Positions 33,031 to 41,414 of a DNA stretch of 64,000 nt are shown one piece after another. The DNA comes from Flavobacterium sp. 90 (GTDB taxonomy: Bacteria > Bacteroidota > Bacteroidia > Flavobacteriales > Flavobacteriaceae). The stretch's first letter is position 1. Every line of letters begins with the position of its first letter. Position numbers and translations under genes: made by a program. Location: assembly GCF_004339525.1 (NCBI RefSeq), contig NZ_SMGE01000001.1, positions 2,914,001-2,978,000 on the forward strand. Direction: 5' to 3'. The notes under the pieces are model-generated. The model saw only the letters and a list, made by a program, of their open reading frames with translations. It ran no database searches and was not told where the DNA came from.

Positions 33031-34089
33031 CTAGTATCGATATACAAATGCATTAACGTTCATTCCTGCTCCAACAGAAGCAAAAATAACAACGTCGCCT
33101 TTGTTAATTTCATGATTTTCCAGTTTTCCCTGAATTAATAAGTCATAAAGAGTTGGTACAGTTGCCACGCTTGAGTTTCCTAAATCATGAATACTCATTG
33201 GCATAATATTTTCTGGTGCAGTTTTGTCGTAAAGTTTGTAGAAACGAGCAATAATTGCTTCATCCATTTTTTCGTTGGCTTGGTGAATCAGGATTTTCTT
33301 CACTTCATCAATTCCAATTCCGCTTTTATCTAAACAGCTTTTCATCGCACAAGGAACTTGACTTAAAGCAAATTCGTAAATTTTGCGACCATACATTTTG
33401 ATGTACTTAATATCTGGATCTAAATCAGGATTATATGATTTTCCGAAGAATAAAAAGTTAGCTTCCTCATTTGCAAAAGTGGCACTTTCGTAAGATAATA
33501 AACCAGCTTCATCATCAGAAGCTTCTAAAATTGAAGCACCCGCACCATCAGAATAAATCATAGAATCACGATCATGATCGTCAACAACTCTTGATAAAGT
33601 TTCGGCTCCAATTACCAAAACGCGTTTTGCCATTCCGGATTTAATGAACGCATTTGCTTGTAAAACACCTTCAATCCAGCCCGGACATCCAAAAAGAATA
33701 TCGTAAGCCACACATTTAGGATTTTTAATATCTAGTTTGTTTTTAACACGCGTTGCTAAACTTGGTAAAATATCAGACTGATTTGTTCCTGATTTTACAT
33801 CACCAAAATTGTGCGCAAAAATGATATAATCTAAAGTCTCACGATCGATTTTAGCATTTTCAAGTGCTCTTTCAGCTGCGAAATAAGCTAAATCAGATGA
33901 GGTGTGTTGGTCTTCGGCATAACGGCGATTTTCGATACCGGTAATACCTTTAAATTTTTTTATTACAACTTCGTTAGGGTAACCGAAGGGAGTTCCGTCT
34001 TCATTTAAAAAAACATGATCGCCAAAGTCAGTATTGCTTACTTCTTTATTAGGAATATAACTTCCTATACCTATTATTTTTATTTTCAT
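33031..34089 (-). CDS. 3-oxoacyl-ACP synthase III-type (FabH-like) enzyme
   Basis: A 352-residue thiolase-fold condensing enzyme. The frame is open to 34167, but the fold starts at MKIKIIGIGSYIPNKEVSN, so the Met at 34089 is used. Catalytic Cys135 lies in DILFGCPGWIEG, the His in KILIHQANEKMDE (about 265-277) and the Asn in DLGNSSVATVP (about 300). It joins an acyl-CoA to malonyl-ACP or a similar pair. Whether it is the main fatty-acid initiator or a specialised enzyme cannot be told here; no fab genes are adjacent. Confidence 0.9.
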   Translation of the reverse strand: MKIKIIGIGSYIPNKEVSNTDFGDHVFLNEDGTPFGYPNEVVIKKFKGITGIENRRYAEDQHTSSDLAYFAAERALENAKIDRETLDYIIFAHNFGDVKSGTNQSDILPSLATRVKNKLDIKNPKCVAYDILFGCPGWIEGVLQANAFIKSGMAKRVLVIGAETLSRVVDDHDRDSMIYSDGAGASILEASDDEAGLLSYESATFANEEANFLFFGKSYNPDLDPDIKYIKMYGRKIYEFALSQVPCAMKSCLDKSGIGIDEVKKILIHQANEKMDEAIIARFYKLYDKTAPENIMPMSIHDLGNSSVATVPTLYDLLIQGKLENHEINKGDVVIFASVGAGMNVNAFVYRY

Positions 34090-34344
34090 TATTCCTCGAT
34101 TATCCGGTAAATTTATTGCTAAAGTATAAATAAATTCATGATAACTGTCATAAAAAATACTATGCATGCATATAATTATGAAATAATAATTATTTGTTGG
34201 ATATATTGTTAATTTTCTAACGAATTTTTATTTTTATCGAGATTTCAAACGTTTGAGATTAACGGCGACGAAAAAAAATATTTCATCAAAATATTTTACA
34301 ATGTTACAGAAAATCAGAAAAACTTTAAGAATGTTATAAAAAAA
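34090..34344. other. Gap upstream of the KAS III-type gene
   Basis: AT-rich. It holds the region upstream of the KAS III-type gene, but no TAnnTTTG match was found. No gene is supported. Confidence 0.4.
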
Positions 34345-34382
34345 ATAAAACCCGATAACTGAATCGTCATCGGGTTTGTTCT
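34345..34382 (-). terminator. Terminator of gcvP
   Basis: Hairpin AAACCCGAT / ATCGGGTTT with a T run on the minus strand, 17 bp after the gcvP stop. Confidence 0.88.
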
Positions 34383-34398
34383 ATAAAATAATATAAGA

Positions 34399-37248
34399 TT
34401 AATTTTCCATGTAAGCTTCAATAGGAGCACAGCTACAAACTAAGTTTCTGTCACCATAAGCATCATCTACACGACGAACTGATGGCCAGAATTTGTTTTC
34501 AGCGATATACTCTAATGGGTAAGCCGCTTTTTCTCTGGTATAAGGGAAATCCCAAGAATCAGTAGTTAACATTGCCAATGTATGAGGTGCATTTTTCAAT
34601 ACATTGTTTTTATCATCTGCTGTTGAAGCTTCAATTTCTTTTCTGATTGAAATAAGAGCATCACAAAAACGATCTAATTCTGCTAAATCTTCAGATTCAG
34701 TAGGTTCAATCATTAAAGTTCCTGCTACAGGGAAAGAAACTGTAGGAGCGTGGAAACCGTAATCCATCAAACGTTTTGCGATATCACCAACTTCGATTCC
34801 GTTTTCTTTGAATGAACGACAATCTAAAATCATTTCGTGAGCCGCTCTTCCGCATTCTCCTGTATAAAGAATTGGGTAGTGTCCTTCGAAACGTGCTTTC
34901 ATATAGTTAGCATTTAAAATCGCATGTTCTGTAGCACTTTTTAATCCGTCGGCACCCATCATTGTGATGTAACCGTAAGAGATTAAACATACTAAAGCAG
35001 ATCCGTAAGGTGCAGATGAAATTGCTGTAATTGCTTGTTCGCCGCCTACTTTAAGGATTGGGTTGGTTGGTAAAAACGGAACTAGTTTTTCGTTTACACA
35101 AATTGGTCCAACACCAGGTCCACCACCACCGTGAGGAATAGCGAATGTTTTGTGTAAGTTTAAGTGACAAACGTCAGCACCAATCGTAGCAGGATTTGTT
35201 AATCCAACTTGCGCGTTCATGTTTGCACCATCCATATATACTAATCCGCCATTGTCGTGGATTAATTTAGTAATTTCAATAATCGAAGATTCAAAAACTC
35301 CGTGAGTCGAAGGATAAGTTACCATTAAACAAGATAAATCATCTTTGTGCTCAATAGCTTTTTCTCTTAAATCTTCTACGTCAATATTTCCTTCAGGAGT
35401 CGTTTTAGTTACGATGATTTTCATTCCGGCCATAGCTGCAGAAGCAGGATTTGTTCCGTGCGCAGATGAAGGGATTAAACATACATTACGGTGACTATCA
35501 CCTCTTGATAAGTGGTAAGCGCGAATAGCCATTAAACCTGCATATTCTCCCTGAGCTCCAGAGTTTGGTTGTAACGTTGTTCCGGCAAATCCGGTAATTA
35601 CATTTAATTGTTGCTCTAATTTTTTAAGCATCGTGATATAACCTTCAGCTTGTTCTACTGGTGCAAATGGGTGAATGCTGTTCCAGTTTGGCATTGATAA
35701 AGGCAACATTTCCGAAGCTGCGTTTAATTTCATCGTACAAGAACCTAATGAAATCATCGAATGATTCAATGATAAATCTTTACGCTCTAATTTTTTGATG
35801 TAACGCATTATCTGACTTTCTGAATGATGATTGTTAAATACATCATGCGTTAAGAAAGGCGATGTTCTTTCTAATGAAGAAGGTAACTGACTTGCAGTAG
35901 CTAATTCAGAAACAGTGAAAGTTTCTTTTCCTAAAGCCTCAGCAAAAATGGCAATAATTTGATTGATGTCAGTAATAGAAGTTGTTTCGTTGAACGAAAT
36001 AGAAATCGTATCAGCATCTACATAGTAAAAGTTTACTTCGTTTTTCTCAGCGATTGCTTTTACTTTTTGAGCATCTGCTTTAACTAAAATAGTATCAAAG
36101 TAAGCGGTATTAGTTTGGAAAACTCCTAATTTATTTAAGGCTTCAGCAGTAGTAACCGCCGATGCGTGAACTTTGTTTGCAATATATTGTAATCCTTTTG
36201 GTCCGTGGTAAACTGCATACATTCCTGCCATAACTGCTAATAAAACCTGAGCAGTACAAATATTTGAAGTTGCTTTTTCACGTTTAATGTGTTGCTCACG
36301 AGTTCCTAAAGCCATACGTAAAGCGCGGTTTCCGTTTACATCAATAGAAACTCCAATAATACGACCTGGCATAGATCGTTTGTATTCATCTTTAGTTGCA
36401 AAAAATGCAGCGTGAGGACCACCATAACCCATTGGTACACCAAAACGTTGTGTAGTTCCAACAACAACTGCAGCTCCCATTTCTCCCGGAGAAGTTAAAG
36501 CAGCAAGTGATAAAATATCTGCAGCAAAGGCAACTTTGATTTCGTTTTCTTTTGCTTTAGCAACAAAAGCGCTATAATCATTTACCTGACCATATTTTCC
36601 CGGATATTGTAAAATGGCTCCGAAGAACTCATTAGAAAAATCAAAGTTTTCGTGGTTACCAACAACTAATTCAATTCCAATAGGAGTTGAACGTGTTTGA
36701 AGGATTGATAAAGTTTGTGGTAAAATTTCTTCAGAAACGAAGAATTTATTTGTATTGTTTTTCTTTTGATCACGTGTACGAACGTCAAATAACAAAGCCA
36801 TAGCTTCGGCAGCAGCAGTTCCTTCATCAAGTAAAGAAGCGTTTGCGATTTCCATTCCTGTTAATTCGATAACAGTAGTTTGGAAATTTAAAATTGCTTC
36901 AAGACGACCTTGAGCAATTTCTGCCTGATAAGGCGTATAAGCTGTATACCATCCTGGATTTTCGAAGATATTTCTTTGAATTGGAGCAGGAACGATAGTT
37001 GGATGATAACCCAAACCAATATAAGATTTGAATACTTTGTTTTTCTTGCCTAATTCCTGAATATGATTTGCGAATTCATATTCTGTCATTGCAGGATCTA
37101 AGTTTAACGGTGCTTTTAAACGAATGTCGTCCGGAAGGGTTTCATAAACAAGTTGTTCGATCGATTCAACTCCAATAGTTTGTAACATGTGTTGAAGATC
37201 TGTTTCTCTTGGACCAATGTGTCTTAAAGCAAAAGCATCTGTTTTCAT
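34399..37248 (-). CDS. gcvP: Glycine dehydrogenase (aminomethyl-transferring), P protein
   Basis: A 949-residue PLP enzyme, the decarboxylating P protein of the glycine cleavage system. Both homologous halves (GcvPA and GcvPB in some bacteria) are fused in one chain: N-terminal RHIGPRETD and SYIGLGYHPTIVPAPIQRNIFENPGWYTAYTPYQAEIAQGR, C-terminal half with the PLP-binding Lys in HLNLHKTFAIPHGGGGPG at about 700 and a late STHGVFESS motif. It works with GcvH, GcvT and Lpd, none encoded nearby. Single gene with its own -7 element and terminator. Confidence 0.98.
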   Translation of the reverse strand: MKTDAFALRHIGPRETDLQHMLQTIGVESIEQLVYETLPDDIRLKAPLNLDPAMTEYEFANHIQELGKKNKVFKSYIGLGYHPTIVPAPIQRNIFENPGWYTAYTPYQAEIAQGRLEAILNFQTTVIELTGMEIANASLLDEGTAAAEAMALLFDVRTRDQKKNNTNKFFVSEEILPQTLSILQTRSTPIGIELVVGNHENFDFSNEFFGAILQYPGKYGQVNDYSAFVAKAKENEIKVAFAADILSLAALTSPGEMGAAVVVGTTQRFGVPMGYGGPHAAFFATKDEYKRSMPGRIIGVSIDVNGNRALRMALGTREQHIKREKATSNICTAQVLLAVMAGMYAVYHGPKGLQYIANKVHASAVTTAEALNKLGVFQTNTAYFDTILVKADAQKVKAIAEKNEVNFYYVDADTISISFNETTSITDINQIIAIFAEALGKETFTVSELATASQLPSSLERTSPFLTHDVFNNHHSESQIMRYIKKLERKDLSLNHSMISLGSCTMKLNAASEMLPLSMPNWNSIHPFAPVEQAEGYITMLKKLEQQLNVITGFAGTTLQPNSGAQGEYAGLMAIRAYHLSRGDSHRNVCLIPSSAHGTNPASAAMAGMKIIVTKTTPEGNIDVEDLREKAIEHKDDLSCLMVTYPSTHGVFESSIIEITKLIHDNGGLVYMDGANMNAQVGLTNPATIGADVCHLNLHKTFAIPHGGGGPGVGPICVNEKLVPFLPTNPILKVGGEQAITAISSAPYGSALVCLISYGYITMMGADGLKSATEHAILNANYMKARFEGHYPILYTGECGRAAHEMILDCRSFKENGIEVGDIAKRLMDYGFHAPTVSFPVAGTLMIEPTESEDLAELDRFCDALISIRKEIEASTADDKNNVLKNAPHTLAMLTTDSWDFPYTREKAAYPLEYIAENKFWPSVRRVDDAYGDRNLVCSCAPIEAYMEN

Positions 37249-37279
37249 ATAGTTGTAATAGTGTTGTTTTTTTGTCGCG

Positions 37280-37287
37280 CAAAATTA
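37280..37287 (-). promoter_or_regulatory. -7 element TAATTTTG for gcvP
   Basis: Exact TAnnTTTG on the minus strand, 31 bp before the gcvP start codon. No gcv-type glycine riboswitch motif is recognisable in the short leader. Confidence 0.55.
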
Positions 37288-37351
37288 AGTATTATTAATA
37301 ATTTAATTAGCATTTTTAACTTCATTTTTTATGAAATTTACAACTAAAGAG

Positions 37352-37379
37352 TTGATTTGTTAATAATTGATTAGATTTG
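37352..37379 (+). promoter_or_regulatory. Promoter TTG-N17-TAGATTTG ending four bases before ATG
   Basis: -33 TTG at 37352-37354 and a perfect -7 at 37372-37379, then AGGT and the ATG at 37384. A leaderless transcript is predicted for the UbiA-like gene. Confidence 0.6.
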
Positions 37380-37383
37380 AGGT

Positions 37384-38190
37384 ATGATAGTATCAAAACG
37401 CATCTTAGATTTTTACCTGAATAGCAGTATTCATGTGGCTTTATCGTGTTACGCTCTTGTGCGAATCACATTTCATGTGTTTCATATTCAATATGATGAG
37501 CCAATGGCGCTCTTCGTTTTTTTTGGAACAATTGTGGGGTATAATTTTGTTAAATATGATGCCTTAGTTCGCGTGCAACAAAAACCAATCGGAATTCAGC
37601 TGAAAATTATTGCTGTTTTAAGTCTGATTTCATTGTTTTTGGTTGGTTATTATTTTTTCCATTTAAAACGAATTACTCAAATTGTCTCCGTTGGAATATT
37701 TGCTATAACAGCACTTTATACACTTCCGTTTTTTCCAAATAAAAAAAATGCCCGAAATTGGGCAGGCGTAAAAATTTATATAGTTGCGCTTTGTTGGGTA
37801 GGAGCAACGCTGGTTTTGCCTCTTATAAATGCCGAAGTTTCATTAACGACCAACTTTTTTGTAAAATGTATTCAGCGTTTTGTTTTGGTATTTGTTCTGA
37901 TTTTGGTTTTCGAAATTATTGATTTGGCAAACGATGATCCGCATTTGCAAACCGTTCCTCAAACTATTGGCGTAAGGCGAACAAAAATTTTAGGTTTTTC
38001 ACTTATGGTTCCGTTTTGGGTTGTTGGGATATTGACATTTGATCTTCATGATCTGCTTATAAATTTAATAATGGTCATCACTTTGATGCTTTTTATAGCA
38101 TTTGCAAATCCAAATCGTTCTAAATATTATACTTCTTTCTGGGTCGAAAGCGTTCCAATTTTTTGGTGGCTTATGATTGTTTTTCTTTAG
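37384..38190 (+). CDS. UbiA-like polytopic membrane protein
   Basis: A 268-residue protein with seven to eight membrane segments. TIVGYNFVKYDAL in the first half and FEIIDLANDDPHLQTVPQTIGVRRTK in the second occupy the places of the two Asp-rich motifs of UbiA prenyltransferases, but the first is degenerate (NFVKYD). It may therefore be a UbiA-fold protein with altered activity. Predicted leaderless. No quinone or prenyl pathway genes are near. Confidence 0.7.
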   Translation: MIVSKRILDFYLNSSIHVALSCYALVRITFHVFHIQYDEPMALFVFFGTIVGYNFVKYDALVRVQQKPIGIQLKIIAVLSLISLFLVGYYFFHLKRITQIVSVGIFAITALYTLPFFPNKKNARNWAGVKIYIVALCWVGATLVLPLINAEVSLTTNFFVKCIQRFVLVFVLILVFEIIDLANDDPHLQTVPQTIGVRRTKILGFSLMVPFWVVGILTFDLHDLLINLIMVITLMLFIAFANPNRSKYYTSFWVESVPIFWWLMIVFL

Positions 38191-38207
38191 ATTACGTTTA
38201 GTTTTTT

Positions 38208-38300
38208 GGGCGTGTTCGCCGAAAAAGGCGAACCGGGCTTTCGGCTATATCTTTTATTCCGCTCCGCTTCATAAAAGGATACCGCTTCAATCCCTCACGC
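38208..38300. repeat. Dispersed GGGCGTG...CCCTCACGC element, copy 2
   Basis: Begins GGGCGTG, holds hairpin TTCGCC-GAAAAA-GGCGAA, GGGCTTTCGGCTATATC, the inverted pair CTTTTAT/ATAAAAG and ends TCCCTCACGC. It shares landmarks with 14634-14748. Non-coding. Confidence 0.7.
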
Positions 38301-38387
38301 AAACTGTAAATCAAGAAATTTTATTTTCAAAATTTAGTTAAGGGAATATATATAATTAAAAGTTATATCATAAAGATGCAAAGGTTT

Positions 38388-38488
38388 TGTCATTTCGACG
38401 GAGGAGAAATCACACTAGAAACTCCTCAAAGAAAATCACTAATCTTTGTCGAGCTTCTCACGGAGATTTCTCCTCCGTCGAAATGACA
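38388..38488. repeat. 100-bp inverted-repeat element, copy 2
   Basis: 24-bp perfect arms TGTCATTTCGACGGAGGAGA... (38388-38411) and the complementary end GATTTCTCC...GAAATGACA (to 38488). It shares centre words with copy 1 at 16393 (AATCTTTGTCGAGCTTCTC). Confidence 0.9.
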
Positions 38489-38562
38489 AGATTGCCTTTA
38501 AATATTGGGACTTTGTCAAATTAATTTATAAAATCCGCTAAATCCGCGAGAGAAAAAACAAA

Positions 38563-38961
38563 CTATTTTGTTTTTTGCTCCGCAAGAGCTTTATTCAAAT
38601 CAGCTTTAGCTTCAGCTAGTTTCTTTTTTTTCTTGTCGATTTTTTCTGTGCTTTCCTGATCTTTAATCGCTTTGTTCAGATCGTCAGTTCTCTCCTTAAC
38701 TTTTTGTTGCTTTTCTTTTACTTTTTTGTCAAGGTCATTGTTTACTGTTTTTGTTGTACAGTTTTTTTTGGTTTGAGAAATAGCTTCTTCAACTCCTTTA
38801 ATCTGACTTTGATTACCTGCTTTTTTTGCTGCCGTTAATTTGATATTTAGTTCACATAACTTTCTTTCGCAGCCTTTTAAATCATTGCAATTACTTTGTG
38901 CAAATCCCATAAAAGTAAATAGGAAGAAAGCTATCGATAAAATTTTAGTCTTTATTTTCAT
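38563..38961 (-). CDS. DUF1090-like exported coiled-coil protein
   Basis: A 132-residue protein with signal peptide (MKIKTKILSIAFFLFTFMGFAQ). The mature N-terminus CNDLKGCERKLCELNIKLTAAKKAGNQSQIKGVEEAISQTKKNC fits the DUF1090 pattern of paired Cys with a GN...I.G.E motif (E. coli YqjC type). The rest is a Lys/Glu-rich coiled coil. It is probably periplasmic; function unknown. Monocistronic. Confidence 0.8.
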   Translation of the reverse strand: MKIKTKILSIAFFLFTFMGFAQSNCNDLKGCERKLCELNIKLTAAKKAGNQSQIKGVEEAISQTKKNCTTKTVNNDLDKKVKEKQQKVKERTDDLNKAIKDQESTEKIDKKKKKLAEAKADLNKALAEQKTK

Positions 38962-39096
38962 GAGTCTGTTTTTAAAAGAAGATTAGTACAATCCTCTAAA
39001 ATAGCTAAATTTTCTAACTAATTCTTTCTTTTGAATCAGTTTTAAGTTCGGTTTAACTTTTCAGAAATATCATTTTATCCTAATAAAATTAAAAAC

Positions 39097-39104
39097 TATA
39101 TTTG
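39097..39104 (+). promoter_or_regulatory. -7 element TATATTTG
   Basis: Exact TAnnTTTG, 15 bp before the ATG of the 145-residue membrane protein, which excludes the upstream in-frame TTG at 39102. Confidence 0.6.
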
Positions 39105-39119
39105 AAAATAAATAACCAC

Positions 39120-39557
39120 ATGGAAAAACAAATTTCTTTTTTTGGATTCAAATTCACGAACACACAGTTCATTGTATTCTTTATTTGTTGGATGATTTTT
39201 CTAGGTTTTGTCTGGCCATTAATAATAGGATCTTATCGTTTGATGTCTATTTTTGTATGTGCATTTTCCTTTATTTTCGCTGCTCTTTTCAATAGATTAG
39301 TGGCATTGATCATTCTGGCATTGGCTTTTATAAATGGATCACTTGTCAGATTCTATCAGAAATTCATGTTGGTTGTTATTGCTATTTTTGCCACATTAAT
39401 TTATAGCATTTGGATTCCTATGAATTTCTGGATTTATATGGCACATCTTGCAATTAATATTTTTTCAATCTTTTTAATGTATAGAATGTTTTATAAAAGA
39501 AACGATCAGGATGCATTAGATGAAGTTATAATTTTTGATGATCAGGATAATGATTGA
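39120..39557 (+). CDS. Membrane protein of unknown function
   Basis: A 145-residue inner-membrane protein with about five segments between 18 and 125 and a short acidic tail (RNDQDALDEVIIFDDQDND). The start at ATG 39120 is preferred because the -7 promoter element overlaps the earlier TTG. No family was recognised. The decayed SRPBCC copy follows 15-20 bp later on the opposite strand. Confidence 0.7.
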   Translation: MEKQISFFGFKFTNTQFIVFFICWMIFLGFVWPLIIGSYRLMSIFVCAFSFIFAALFNRLVALIILALAFINGSLVRFYQKFMLVVIAIFATLIYSIWIPMNFWIYMAHLAINIFSIFLMYRMFYKRNDQDALDEVIIFDDQDND

Positions 39558-39571
39558 GTTTTAAAACTAAA

Positions 39572-39830
39572 GTAAATGGGTTTCAGGAACTTCTTTCAAA
39601 ACCTTATTTCGTTCCGGCAGAAAATTAAAATACCCAAAAACTCTCCAAATATCCCAAGCGGAATTACAATAATGCAATTTGTCTTTCATTATTGTAATTC
39701 CGTTTTTTTCTTCAAAAAAATGTTCATGTTTGAAGAATTTGTAGATTGTTGATGTACATCAATATTTCTTGCAGCGTCCAAAACGATTTGTTTTAACGCT
39801 TTTGTTTTTTTTCTATTATTAAACCGTTAG
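39572..39830 (-). pseudogene. Decayed copy of the SRPBCC-family gene
   Basis: This stretch matches the intact minus-strand SRPBCC gene at 41407-41862 in several blocks: AACTTCTTT...CTTATTTCGTTC, AATTTGTCTTTCAT, ATTGTAATTCC, TTCTTCAAAAAAATGTTCA (extending to TGTTTGAA) and ATCAATATTTCTTG...AAAACGATTTGTTT. An internal block of well over 100 bp is missing and several small indels break the frame, so no protein can be made. Confidence 0.85.
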
Positions 39831-39908
39831 TTTTTTGTAAATAACTCATCTTTAGTTGTTTGATTTTTTATGCTGCATTTTTTTGCGAGAATAATCTCAT
39901 GACTTGTT

Positions 39909-39995
39909 TTATTTGTTTCATGACCAAAAATCTTTTTCCTGTAGCATTTTTTTTACGAAATCAAAATATCAGATATAGCTTTGGTATAGAAAATA
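39909..39995 (+). promoter_or_regulatory. Promoter of pixA-like gene 1, shared with DUF1842 gene
   Basis: Landmarks in order: TTATTTGTTTCAT (39909-39921), CTGTAGCATTTT (39939-39950) and -7 TAGCTTTG (39976-39983), followed by ATAGAAAATA. The DUF1842 promoter at 46308-46394 has the same words at exactly the same distances (67 and 37 bp before the -7). Confidence 0.75.
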
Positions 39996-40126
39996 AGAAC
40001 ATGCTAGCTACAGTTATTTTCCACTATTTATTCCAGGATGTTTGTTAAGAAACTGATTTTAAGTTTTTATAATAATTTAAAATTCTTTTTTATAAAAATA
40101 CCCTAAATAAACAACAAACCAAAAAA

Positions 40127-40208
40127 GTGGAGCAGAACCCACCTAAAAAAACGAACTGTTTCGTACAGAAAAAAGCGAAGGCGAGACCTGAAAAGCCTTA
40201 TGAGTAGG
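40127..40208 (+). ncRNA. Conserved structured 5' leader, copy 1
   Basis: Two blocks are identical to the leader at 46448-46503: GTGGAGCAGAACCCAC (40127-40142) and GAAAAGCCTTATGAGTAGG (40190-40208). Block 1 can fold as GTGG/CCAC. GCCTT of block 2 pairs with AAGGC (40178-40182). The 3' block ends exactly 20 nt before the ATG in both copies. The central part differs in sequence and length. A small in-frame start in block 2 (ATG AGT AGG) opens an 11-codon frame whose TGA overlaps the pixA-like ATG. It does not match a riboswitch class I know. Confidence 0.7.
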
Positions 40209-40228
40209 GAAACAAATAAATTAATATC

Positions 40229-40777
40229 ATGACACAAAGTGCAGCAGCCTCATCGGCACAGATTGATATTCTTGTCGTAATAGACACAGAATATATTAAA
40301 AATAATTTTCCTGCGAATTCAGACCCTAATAATCCACAGGGAATAAATCACAATAGTCAATATATGATATGTTACAGTCCAAGAGGGATTGTTTCAGGTC
40401 AAGGTACAGCAGATTTAAGTTTTAGAGCTAATGCTGGGGATTATGTATCTTTTAGAGGGACATCAATTCAACAAAATTCTGATGATTCTGTAATTCTTTA
40501 CGGAATTAAATATTGGAACGGAGATCATGTATTTAATAATTTTACAACTGATATCGTTACAAGAAACAGAGCAGTACAGCCTAATCCAGATCAGGCAAAT
40601 GGTATTCCACCGGTTCAAACCGTTCAAAATTTCACTAGCTACGATTCTAAAATAGCTAGAGGAGGAACGGAGAATTTTTACGTATATATCGCTGTTTATA
40701 CCTTAGCAGGTGATGGACAAACACAACAATTATACGGATATTATTACTGGGATCCACAAGTAGTTGTACCGGCTTAA
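40229..40777 (+). CDS. AidA/PixA family inclusion-body protein
   Basis: A 182-residue cytoplasmic protein of the family named after Xenorhabdus PixA (a major inclusion-body protein) and Ralstonia/Burkholderia AidA (quorum-regulated). Family parts are IDILVVIDTEYIKNNFP, NNPQGINHNSQYMICYSPRG, QGTADLSFRANAGDYVSFRGTS, the NSDDSVILYGI block and the end LYGYYYWDPQVVV. No signal peptide. Biochemical role is not established for the family. It has a long conserved leader and a terminator, so it is a single-gene transcript. Confidence 0.9.
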   Translation: MTQSAAASSAQIDILVVIDTEYIKNNFPANSDPNNPQGINHNSQYMICYSPRGIVSGQGTADLSFRANAGDYVSFRGTSIQQNSDDSVILYGIKYWNGDHVFNNFTTDIVTRNRAVQPNPDQANGIPPVQTVQNFTSYDSKIARGGTENFYVYIAVYTLAGDGQTQQLYGYYYWDPQVVVPA

Positions 40778-40811
40778 TTTTTAGTACACCTTAATTTTAT
40801 AAAACTTATTG

Positions 40812-40848
40812 AAAAACACGAACTAATTTTTTTGTTCGTGTTTTTTTA
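40812..40848 (+). terminator. Terminator after pixA-like gene 1
   Basis: Hairpin AAAACACGAAC / GTTCGTGTTTT with loop TAATTTTTTT followed by a T run. Confidence 0.92.
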
Positions 40849-40865
40849 ATCTAAAAAACAATTAA

Positions 40866-41414
40866 ATGGAAACATCTCTTTTAGTTACCAAACAAGCTAC
40901 TTATGAAATTTTGATTGTTATTGATACAGTTTCAATTAAAAGTAAATATTCTATTAATGATATAGATGAGCCAATCAAAATTAATAAGGCTAATTATTAT
41001 ACGATTTATAGAAAAAACAATGAACATGATTCTGTTCACGGGATTTACATTGATTGTAAAAAAAATGATAAAATCATTATTTCAGGAATTTCTATTGACG
41101 GAGATTCGTCAGATGCGATTATTCTCAATGAAATTCAAAACTACAAATCAATGAAAAAGAAGATTGTTTCATTAGAGCCAATTTGTGTGTCTAAAAATAC
41201 GGTTTACAATATCGAAAACGATGATAACAAACTGTCAGTTGAAAGTGAGGAACAAAATTTTATATGGTTTGAATCTGCAATCTCTGGTTTTGGTAAAAGT
41301 AAAATTAAAATAAGCTTCTCGTTGTATTATTTAAATTCAGATGGTAATCAACAAGATTTGTATGGCCATTTTTGGTTTCCTTTGGAAATAAAATTTTATA
41401 ATGCCGCTAAATAG
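40866..41414 (+). CDS. AidA/PixA family paralogue, diverged
   Basis: A 182-residue paralogue of the preceding protein and of the same length. Shared landmarks: YEILIVIDTVSIKSKYS, YYTIYRKNN, ISGISIDGDSSDAIILNEI and the end QDLYGHFWFPLEIKF. The NHNSQYM and QGTADL motifs are lost. It starts 18 bp after the terminator with no recognisable promoter or shared leader, so expression may depend on read-through. It converges on the SRPBCC gene, overlapping its end by 8 bp. Confidence 0.8.
   Translation: METSLLVTKQATYEILIVIDTVSIKSKYSINDIDEPIKINKANYYTIYRKNNEHDSVHGIYIDCKKNDKIIISGISIDGDSSDAIILNEIQNYKSMKKKIVSLEPICVSKNTVYNIENDDNKLSVESEEQNFIWFESAISGFGKSKIKISFSLYYLNSDGNQQDLYGHFWFPLEIKFYNAAK

Noticed and set aside
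34399..37287. Glycine riboswitch before gcvP
   Set aside because: The predicted leader is only about 25-30 nt, too short for a glycine aptamer.
39860..40048. 62-codon plus-strand frame before the pixA-like gene
   Set aside because: It covers the conserved promoter words shared with the DUF1842 gene; promoter function explains the conservation.
40127..40208. Known riboswitch (c-di-GMP, SAM, TPP, cobalamin, guanidine classes)
   Set aside because: The conserved words of those classes as I know them are not present; decision needs an Rfam search.
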